From Bostrychus sinensis (Eukaryota; Chordata; Actinopteri; Gobiiformes; Eleotridae), in contig CM036251.1 in NCBI GenBank assembly GCA_020698575.1, positions 2,388,788 through 2,452,787 on the forward strand: a stretch of DNA of 64,000 nucleotides, in the 5' to 3' direction. The notes beneath the pieces are model-generated. The model was not told the origin of the DNA, did not search any database, and worked only from the letters and a program-made list of their open reading frames with translations. Of this stretch, positions 42,749 through 53,000 are shown in pieces. Position 1 is the stretch's first letter. Each line of letters begins with the position of its first letter. The translations under genes were made by a program, and so were the position numbers.

Positions 42749-45700
42749 GTGTTAGTGTTAGTGTGTGTTAGTGTTAGTGTGTGTTAGTGTGTGTTAGTGT
42801 TAGTGTGTGTTAGTGTGTGTTAGTGTGTGTTAGTGTGTGTTAGTGTGTGTTAGTGTTAGTGTGTGTTAGTGAGTGTTAGTGTGTGTTAGTGTGCGTTAGT
42901 GTTAGTGTGTGTTATTGTTAGTGAGTGTTAGTGTGTGTTAGTGTGTTAGTGTGTGTTAGTGTTAGTGTGTGTTAGTGTGTGTTAGTGTTAGTGTGTGTTA
43001 GTGTTAGTGAGTGTTAGTGTGTTAGTGTGTGTTAGTGTTAGTGTGTGTTAGTGTGTGTTAGTGTGTTAGTGTGTGTTAGTGTGTGTTAGTGTGTGTTACT
43101 GTTAGTGAGTGTTATTGTTAGTGAGTGTTAGTGTGTTAGTGTGTGTTAGTGTTAGTGTGTGTTAGTGTGTGTTACTGTTAGTGTGTGTTATTGTTAGTGA
43201 GTGTTAGTGTGTGTTAGTGTGTTAGTGTGTGTTAGTGTTAGTGTGTGTTAGTGTTAGTGTGTGTTAGTGTTAGTGAGTGTTAGTGTGTGTTAGTGTGTGT
43301 TACTGTTAGTGTGTGTTAGTGTGTTAGTGTGTGTTAGTGTTAGTGTGTGTTAGTGTTAGTGTGTGTTAGTGTTAGTGTGTGTTAGTGTTAGTGTGTGTTA
43401 GTGTGTGTTAGTGTTAGTGTGTGTTAGTGTGTGTTAGTGTTAGTGTGTGTTAGTGTGTGTTAGTGTGTGTTATTATTAGTGAGTGTTAGTGTGTGTTAGT
43501 GTTAGTGAGTGTTAGTGTGTGTTACTGTTAGTGTGTGTTAGTGTTAGTGTGTTAGTGTGTGTTAGTGTTAGTGTGTGTTAGTGTTAGTGTGTGTTAGTGT
43601 TAGTGTGTGTTAGTGTGTGTTAGTGTTAGTGTGTGTTAGTGTTAGTGTGTGTTAGTGTTAGTGAGTGTTAGTGTGTGTTAGTGTTAGTGAGTGTTAGTGT
43701 GTGTTAGTGTGTTAGTGTTAGTGTGTTAGTGTTAGTGTGTGTTAGTGTTAGTGTGTGTTAGTGTGTGTTAGTGTTAGTGTGTGTTAGTGTGTGTTAGTGT
43801 GTGTTAGTGTGTGTTAGTGTGTGTTAGTGTTAGTGTGTGTTATTGTTAGTGAGTGTTAGTGTGTTAGTGTGTGTTAGTGTGTGTTAGTGTGTGTTACTGT
43901 TAGTGAGTGTTATTGTTAGTGAGTGTTAGTGTGTTAGTGTGTGTTAGTGTTAGTGTGTGTTAGTGTGTGTTACTGTTAGTGTGTGTTATTGTTAGTGAGT
44001 GTTAGTGTGTGTTAGTGTGTTAGTGTGTGTTAGTGTTAGTGTGTGTTAGTGTTAGTGTGTGTTAGTGTTAGTGAGTGTTAGTGTGTGTTAGTGTGTGTTA
44101 CTGTTAGTGTGTGTTAGTGTGTTAGTGTGTGTTAGTGTTAGTGTGTGTTAGTGTTAGTGTGTGTTAGTGTTAGTGTGTGTTAGTGTTAGTGTGTGTTAGT
44201 GTGTGTTAGTGTTAGTGTGTGTTAGTGTGTGTTAGTGTTTGTTAGTGTTAGTGTGTGTTAGTGTGTGTTATTGTTAGTGAGTGTTAGTGTGTGTTAGTGT
44301 TAGTGAGTGTTAGTGTGTGTTACTGTTAGTGTGTGTTAGTGTTAGTGTGTTAGTGTGTGTTAGTGTTAGTGTGTGTTAGTGTTAGTGTGTGTTAGTGTTA
44401 GTGTGTGTTAGTGTGTGTTAGTGTTAGTGTGTGTTAGTGTTAGTGTGTGTTAGTGTTAGTGTGTGTTAGTGTTAGTGTGTGTTAGTGTTAGTGAGTGTTA
44501 GTGTGTGTTAGTGTTAGTGAGTGTTAGTGTGTGTTAGTGTGTTAGTGTGTTAGTGTTAGTGTGTGTTAGTGTTAGTGTGTGTTAGTGTGTGTTAGTGTTA
44601 GTGTGTGTTAGTGTTAGTGTGTGTTAGTGTGTGTTAGTGTTAGTGTGTGTTAGTGTTAGTGTGTGTTAGTGTTAGTGTGTGTTCGTGTGTGTTAGTGTTA
44701 GTGTGTGTTAGTGTTAGTGTGTGTTACTGTTAGTGTGTGTTAGTGTGTTAGTGTGTGTTAGTGTGTGTTAGTGTTAGTGAGTGTTAGTGTGTGTTAGTGT
44801 TAGTGTGTGTTAGTGTTAGTGAGTGTTAGTGAGTGTTAGTGTGTGTTAGTGTTAGTGTGTGTTAGTGTGTGTTACTGTTAGTGTGTGTTAGTGTGTGTTA
44901 GTGTGTGTTAGTGTGTGTTAGTGTGTTAGTGTTAGTGTGTGTTAGTGTTAGTGAGTGTGTGTTAGTGTTAGTGTGTGTTAGTGTTAGTGAGTGTTAGTGA
45001 GTGTTAGTGTGTGTTAGTGTTAGTGTGTGTTAGTGTGTGTTAGTGTTAGTGTGTGTTACTGTTAGTGTGTGTTAGTGTTAGTGAGTGTTAGTGTGTGTTA
45101 GTGTGTGTTACTGTTAGTGTGTGTTAGTGTTAGTGTGTTAGTGTGTGTTAGTGTTAGTGTGTGTTAGTGTTAGTGTGTGTTAGTGTTAGTGTGTGTTAGT
45201 GTGTGTTAGTGTTAGTGTGTGTTAGTGTTAGTGTGTGTTACTGTTAGTGTGTGTTTGTGTTAGTGTTAGTGTGTGTTAGTGTTAGTGTGTGTTAGTGTTA
45301 GTGTGTGTTAGTGTTAGTGTGTGTTAGTGTGTGTTAGTGTTAGTGTGTGTTAGTGTGTTAGTGTTAGTGTGTGTTAGTGTGTTAGTGTTAGTGTGTGTTA
45401 GTGTTAGTGTGTGTGCGTGTGTTAGTGTGTGTTAGTGTGTTAGTGTGTGTTTGTGTTAGTGTGTGTTAGTGTTAGTGTGTGTTACTGTTAGTGTGTGTTA
45501 GTGTTAGTGTGTGTTAGTGTGTTAGTGTGTGTTAGTGAGTGTTAGTGTGTGTTAGTGTTAGTGTGTGTTAGTGTTAGTGAGTGTTAGTGAGTGTTAGTGT
45601 GTGTTAGTGTTAGTGTGTGTTAGTGTGTGTGTTAGTGTTAGTGTGTGTTAGTGTGTGTTTGTGTGTTAGTGAGTGTTAGTGCGTGTTAGTGAGTGTTAAT

Positions 45701-46886
45701 GAGTGTTAGTGCGTGTTAGTGAGTGTTAGTGTTAGTGTGTGTTAGTGCGTGTTAGTGAGTGTTAATGAGTGTTAATGAGTGTTAGTGCGTGTTAGTGAGT
45801 GTTAGTGAGTGTTAGTGCGTGTTAGTGAGTGTTAGTGCGTGTTAGTGAGTGTTAGTGCGTTAGTGCGTGTTAGTGAGTGTTAGTGCGTGTTAGTGAGTGT
45901 TAGTGAGTGTTAGTGCGTGTTAGTGTTAGTGAGTGTTAGTGCGTGTTAGTGAGTGTTAGTGCGTGTTAATGCGTGTTAGTGAGTGTTAGTGAGTGTTAGT
46001 GAGTGTTAGTGCGTGTTAGTGCGTGTTAGTGCGTGTTAGTGAGTGTTAGTGTGTGTTAGTGCGTGTTAGTGAGTGTTAGTGTGTGTTAGTGCGTGTTAGT
46101 GAGTGTTAGTGCGTGTTAGTGAGTGTTAGTGAGTGTTAGTGCGTGTTAGTGCGTGTTAGTGCGTGTTAGTGAGTGTTAGTGAGTGTTAGTGTTAGTGTGT
46201 GTTAGTGAGTGTTAGTGAGTGTTAGTGAGTGTTAGTGCGTTAGTGCGTGTTAGTGAGTGTTAGTGCGTGTTAGTGAGTGTTAGTGTGTGTTAGTGCGTGT
46301 TAGTGAGTGTTAGTGCGTGTTAGTGAGTGTTAGTGTGTGTTAGTGCGTGTTAGTGCGTGTTAGTGAGTGTTAGTGCGTGTTAGTGAGTGTTAGTGAGTGT
46401 TAGTGCGTGTTAGTGAGTGTTAGTGCGTGTTAGTGAGTGTTAATGAGTGTTAGTGTGTGTTAGTGCGTGTTAGTGCGTGTTAGTGAGTGTTAGTGCGTGT
46501 TAGTGAGTGTTAGTGCGTGTTAGTGAGTGTTAGTGCGTGTTAGTGAGTGTTAGTGAGTGTTAGTGCGTGTTAGTGAGTGTTAGTGCGTGTTAGTGAGTGT
46601 TAGTGCGTGTTAGTGAGTGTTAGTGCGTGTTAGTGCGTGTTAGTGAGTGTTAGTGCGTGTTAGTGAGTGTTAGTGCGTGTTAGTGAGTGTTAGTGCGTGT
46701 TAGTGAGTGTTAGTGTGTGTTAGTGCGTGTTAGTGAGTGTTAGTGTGTGTTAGTGCGTGTTAGTGAGTGTTAGTGAGTGTTAGTGTGTGTTAGTGTTAGT
46801 GAGTGTTAGTGTGTGTTAGTGAGTGTTAGTGCGTGTTAGTGAGTGTTAGTGTGTGTTAGTGTGTGTTAGTGAGTGTTAGTGTGTGT
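42749..46886. repeat. 4.1-kb TTAGTG-type minisatellite upstream of cpa
   Basis: Units of GTTAGT plus GTGTGT (6-, 8- and 10-mers). Up to about 45650 it is a mixture of GTGTTAGTGT and GTGTGTTAGT. From about 45655 it changes to alternating GTGCGTGTTA and GTGAGTGTTA, a 20-bp higher-order unit. Inside the first part about 400 bp starting at 43095 recur at 43893, a 798-bp higher-order duplication that shares its rare variants (TTACTG, TTATTG). The array ends 4 bp before the promoter elements of cpa. Confidence 0.97.
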
Positions 46887-46889
46887 CTG

Positions 46890-46967
46890 TGGGAACTGAG
46901 CAGCTGTCGCACTGTGGTCACATGAGCCTCCTCTCTGTGGTCACATGACTTGGTCTCAGGTATAAAA
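46890..46967 (+). promoter_or_regulatory. cpa1: cpa promoter: PTF1-like bipartite site and TATA box
   Basis: TGGGAA (46890-46895) and the E box CAGCTG (46901-46906) are centred about one helical turn apart, the layout bound by PTF1 in exocrine pancreas genes. Two TGTGGTCACATGA repeats follow (46913-46925, 46937-46949), then TATAAAA at 46961-46967. With a start about 30 bp downstream, the 5' UTR would be only about 12 bases, usual for pancreatic protease genes. Confidence 0.7.
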
Positions 46968-47002
46968 CAGGTGTGTTCTGGTTCCTCAGGTCCACCTTCA
47001 CC

Positions 47003-47067
47003 ATGAGGACGCTGCTGGCTCTGACTGCGCTGCTCTGTGTGGCTCTGGCCAAGGAAACCTTCCAGGG
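47003..47067 (+). CDS. cpa1: cpa exon 1 (signal peptide)
   Basis: MRTLLALTALLCVALA signal, then KETFQ and the first two bases of Gly. ATG is the first after the TATA box. Donor GTAACA. Confidence 0.93.
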
Positions 47068-50000
47068 GTAACACAGGACTTTATATTATTACACTTATTA
47101 TTTTATACAGGTATGTTAGGAAATGCACGTGGCAAAATAATAATGACATTTTACAATATTTATTTTAAATACTGCATTTCCTAAATGTATTAATTTAATA
47201 AATAAAAAGATTTTTTAAATTATGCAGTATTTTTGTACTTAAAATTAAAAGTCTGTTTTTAGAGGATATATAGCACTAAATAAATTATGTATTAAATTAG
47301 ATTATAAATAAATAATTATATTAAAATTACTTATTAACAAAAGTAATTTAGAAATCACCTACAGATTTCTTTTTTTAATTAATTAATGTTTTAGCACTTT
47401 TTTATCAGCTACATTTTCATTATAAAATGTATGCATCTTTATTAAAATTTTTGATAAACCACATTAAAACATACACGCATATTTGTCACGTTTGTATTTT
47501 TGTATGCTGTTTTAACATTGGTCTAGCAGCTTCTAGGTTCATTTTGTTTCACCTCTTCTTTATTGACTCCAGTATTCAGTCCACACAGTGTTGTTTGCCC
47601 AATTTAATTAGTTTTGTTTTATTGCCTCTCCTGTAACAGGAAGCCGTCTTTAATAAATTCTTGTGTAAAATGTCTTGTGTTATCGACAGTCACCAGGTTT
47701 TGAGAATCCAGGCCAACCATGAGTCTCATTTGCCTCTGATCAAGGATCTGGAGGAGATGTTCGACAACCAGGTACAGAAACACTTCCAGAGTCCAGGTGT
47801 GAGCTGCCGAGTCTGAAATTTGGCGAGTCAGGAGAAACCAGAATTACTATCACAATATATAAAAAAATACTCCAGGTGTTTTTAAGGAGGTGTGTGGTTT
47901 ATAAAGTTTGGAGCTGACCTTAAACCTCTCGCTTTGAATTCAGCTTTAGACCAACGTAAACTATTACTATCTAAACATCACACTCTTTGCTTCGCTTTTT
48001 TAGATAAATGATTTCATTGTCTGAATCTTTTTTGTGCTTTCTCTGTATAGCAGACATTTTCACACATATTTTAGCAATATACATTTTTTGTGACAGGCAA
48101 CTGGTAGTTCTAAAGGTTGCCAGGTCTGAAAGTCAAAACCCGCCCAACAGCAACTTAAAACCCACTCAGTGTGCAAAGGATTTTAAACAAAATATTAAAA
48201 CTGAACATTTTATCCATGATAATGTTCATCTGTCCAATTACTTTTGAACCCCTGATAAAGAGGCAGCTACACATTAAAGTGCTGTAATTCCTAAACCCTT
48301 CGTCCCATTTGGACGTGAAACTCCAATTACAGCTGAGAGTCATGCTGAGTAAGCACTACTTATATAACTGTATTTCTAACATGTTATGGTAAAAAGGCTA
48401 AAATAGCAAACCTTGTATCAGTGTCCAAATACTTACGGACCTAACTTTAGCACTGACCAACCCACAGACTGTTGTTTTCACCTGTAGCTGTATGTTTATC
48501 TATTTATTTTGAAATGACAGCATTAAAATATAGCATGACCCTGAAGCTTGTTGATGGCATAACAATTGTGCAAAAGGCAGTTCATATACATTATCTATTT
48601 TCTCAGAAAGGTTAGTGACCCCTGCACCACAATCTGCAGTGGTTCTTGGCTCCATCTAGTGGTGTAACCATGGTAAAACAGCAAGTTTAGCAGACTTTTC
48701 CATTTGCATGTGGATAAGTTCTAATTGTTGTTGAAAAAAACACCTCAGGAGCGATCTTGACCGTTGTGACTGTGTTGTAGTTGGACTTCTGGAGAGATGT
48801 GAGCGATGTGTCCACTCCCGTCGATATCAGAGTCCCAGCCGAGACCCTGGACCAGGTCAAAGAGTACCTGGACGCCTGGGAGATCAGCTTCGAAGTCATG
48901 ATTGAAGACCTGCAGGTACTAAAAATCAAAACATAACTTGGTTTTCATAACTTCACAATTGATTTATAATGGTTGATGCTGGAAAGAATGGACAGTCTGC
49001 ACAACTATGATCATGAAGTTGGTTAATTTTGATTAATAGTTGGGAGTTATTCTGAAGTAAACAGTAAAACCAATAAAATAAATAAGGACTTTGGCCACAG
49101 AAAAATATAAATGTCTACATATAACCTTAAAACAATGACAAGAGTGTGACTGCAGAGCGAGATTAATACAGAGGAGAGTTCAAGTCCAAAATGAAAAGTT
49201 TGTCTGTGTAGGCCATCCTGGACGAGGAGGAGGAGGAGATGGAGTACGGTGCTCGTTTTGGTGAAGCCAGAAACACTGACAGCTTCGACTACGCCAGATA
49301 CCACCCCATCTCCGAGGTTCGCTTGGTCTAGGCCTTGTCCATACGTATGTATTTCTGAATGATTCTTCCTTTTATGTTAAGTTCTGGTCTTCTCTTGCAG
49401 CTGTACCGTTTCCAGGACATGCTGGTCTCTGAGAACCCGAACCTGGTCAGTAAGCTCGTGATCGGTCGGAGCTACGAGAGACGTGCTCTCAACGTGCTCA
49501 AGGTACAACGCTCACACATGAGGCTTACTCTCTTGTACAAAAATGTCATTAATTTGGGCTGCATGCAGTAAATACACAGCAATAATTACCAGAAAAAAAT
49601 TGGTCATACATTAAAACAAACATTGTTCAGGGTTCTTCGCGACCCCCTTTTGTCGACCGGTAAACAGACATTTTCCCCCAGCTAATCATTTTCCCCCAGC
49701 TAATCAAATGTTATCTTACCCCAGCTAGTACCTCATACTGTGCAGTTACTGGTAAGGATACCAGCCAGTCAGGTCTGATATGCGGCAGTGCCATTAGATA
49801 CAAATTTTATTTATTTTATTTGTTTATTTGAACAGGGACAGTACACATTAATAAACATTTCTGTAAATGCGCCAGTGTTAGCTACAGAGCTAGCTTTCAA
49901 CTGTTGTCCCTGGGCAAGGTGTAAAATGCCGGCAAAGTGAAAACAACCAACAAACATCAAAGGTTAGTGCATAAAAATACAAATAAAAACACCAAATTAG

Positions 50001-53000
50001 TAAAAGTTAGTGAACTGCATAAAAGCTCACACACGTTAACACACGGCAAAGCAACATTCAGCAGTAGACAGACACTGCCCATGCACCATAAGCAACAGTG
50101 ACATGACATGAGACAAAGATGTCATGTCAAATCTTATCTACTTTACATCTAGCCAGTCATATACCAGAGTCCGCCCCCCGAAAGAGGTAAACTTCCGTGA
50201 CGTTATGCGTAGTAGGTCACTATATTAGATGGAGTTCCCTGCGCAGTGACGTGATCACAATGGCAGCCACAACAAGCCCTCGCCTTCCGATGTTGGGCAA
50301 TGGTAAAAACAGCTGGGCATCCGTCGCAATTCAGATTGTTACGTGTATTTGCTGGAGAGTTGTAAATAAATCATTTTGTCACAAATGCATGGGGCCTCAG
50401 ATTATGAAAAACTACAGAGAATAACCGGATTACGGTATCTCAACAGCATGGTGTTTTATACATCAAAATATTGCCCAGAAATACTCAGAAAGGCCGTTTT
50501 CAGGTAGGGAAATACAAAAAATTGTCCACACCAGTGGAGGGGGCAAACCCCCCTCCCAGTGTGATGCCTGAGGGGGCTTCGCGCCCTCGGATTGGACGCT
50601 ACGTGCGCAATGTTTATTAACATCTCCAATACGGACAATTTTATTTTTCTTTGGCGGGAACCCTGTTGTTGCCAGAGAAGTTAACTAGCTTTCCTTGGTT
50701 TAGTAATTTCTGTGTGCCACACCAAGAAAGACAGAGATGCATAGGTATTTGCAAAGTAGAGGACATCCACAACTAATTTGGTTCTAAATGGGGAAAAAAG
50801 CCTTTTGTTTTTATGCTCCCCACAAATGGAATAACATTCAAAGACATCTTAGACTGGACACACTGGTGTCTCTCTCACACTTTAAAGCGCTGGTGGCTGA
50901 TATACAGCAAGTATGAATGTACTTGTTTTAAAAATTAATGTTAGACTGTTCCTATTGTATGTGTTATATTTAAAATTGTTACTTACTTGTATTGCATTTT
51001 TGTGTAAAGACAGGGCTGCCCATGAAAAAGAGAGTCCTGTATAAATAATGATAAAAAAATAAAAATGTGGTTAGTAGTTTTAAATACAAATCCTCATTAG
51101 AATTTTTTTTCTTGGATGTTTAACCATTGACAGACTAGCTAAAAATCCAAATTATAAGCTGTTTTTTAAATAGTCCCGTTCTGCAACATAAGTGAAGAGT
51201 AGTTCTCCTGTGGTGACCTTGTTCTGTATTTTTTTCTCAGTTCAGTACCGGAGGCACTAACCGTCCCGCCATCTGGATCGACACTGGGATCCACTCCAGA
51301 GAGTGGGTCACTCAGGCCAGCGGCGCCTGGTTTGCCAAGCAGGTACTGACTCTGTTTCCCATAAGAAATAATTGAAAATGTTACTTTATTTAGTCAAAAA
51401 TACCTACTACTACTAAATACTTGTCTAATGACCTATATACTAAAATGTAGGTAAACCTTTAGATATTCATGTCAGTGGAAGAGGAAACATCTACAAAGTA
51501 CTTTTACCGTTTCTTCTTCTTCATCATCTCTCAGGTTGGTTTCAACCCTGGTGACCAAACTGATGAGGCTTCTCCATCTCGATCTGTGCTTTGTTAGTGC
51601 TAGCGTTGACTTTAGTGTTTTCTCCAGTGTTTCCAGCACTGTCCAGCCATCTTGTTCTAGGTCTTCCTCTGCCTCTCTTGCCTTCCAGTGTCCAGTGTGT
51701 AGAAACTCAGCCTGTTCCTCTCTGTTATATTCAGCAGAGATGTCTTTGCTTGCATTTCATTCAGCACGCATTGGTTTGTTTTCTTCCATGGAATGCACAG
51801 GAGCCTGCGCCACATCCATATTTCAAAATACTCTGTTCTTCTTGTTTGCCTTTTTTATAGTTTAACTCTCTTCCATAAGTCACCACTGGAAAGCCCATTG
51901 TCTGGACTAAACTGATCTTGATCAATCCTCAAACATTTTTATCTTTCTTTATATCTGCTGGCCTGCTCATGGTTGTTCTTCCCATTCCTGAGTCTTCTTC
52001 ATATTTCTCCTTCACAGCTCGCATCCTGGTAGATCACGCTGTCATGAAAGTTGAAGTTCTCGACAATCTCCAACATTTCCTCTATGTCATCCTATTTTCA
52101 TAATCTCATAATGTTTTCTTTACATTAGGCCTCAGTCTTGCTGCTTCACTTGCAGTTTTTACATTTTCAGTCTTCCAAGATCATCTTTGCTACTAGCCAC
52201 AAGAGTTCAACAGTTCCAAATTGTGTTCTAACTGTAGCCTCCAGGCCTGTGTAGCGTTTTTCTTTTTGACAAGAACAACCCGGTGGTACTCCCATGACTC
52301 TCATATACTTCCATAACTTATTGTGATCTCTACACAGTCATAAGCTTTGCTGCAGTAAATGAAACAGAAGTACAAAAGTTTGTTATTCTCTTGCTCTCTC
52401 CATGACCTACTTTTACTGTGGATCCAACAAAATCTGCATTTGCACAGCTTTAATATTTTGAATTTGATGTACTAAAATATATATATTCTTCAGATTGTCA
52501 AAGAATATGGCAAAGACCCTGCTATCACTGCCATCCTCAACAAAATGGACATCTTCCTGGAGATCGTCACCAACCCCGACGGATACGCCTTCTCCCACTC
52601 CTCCGTAAGTTTCTCATGCACAAACACAACCTTAAAGGTCAGGACGACTCGGTTTAATAAAGTGAAATGTAATATAACATATTTGTGGTCCTGTTTACAG
52701 AACCGTATGTGGCGTAAGACGAGGAAGCCCAACCCTGGCTCCAGCTGTGTGGGAGTGGACCCCAACAGGAACTGGGACGCTGGATTTGGAGGTGAACACA
52801 ATAACTTTGGACTAAATACAGACTTTGACAGGTCTAACCCAGGTTCTTCTGTATCCCTGTCCCAGGTCCTGGAGCCAGCAGTAACCCCTGCTCTGAGACT
52901 TACCGGGGGCCCAGTGCTCACTCTGAGTCTGAGGTGAAGGCCATCGTGGACTTCGTGAAGAGCCATGGAAACATTAAGGAGTTCATCTCCATCCACGCCT

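Noticed and set aside
42749..46886. Interstitial telomere array
   Set aside because: The core is TTAGTG with TG spacers, not TTAGGG. No run of true telomere repeats.
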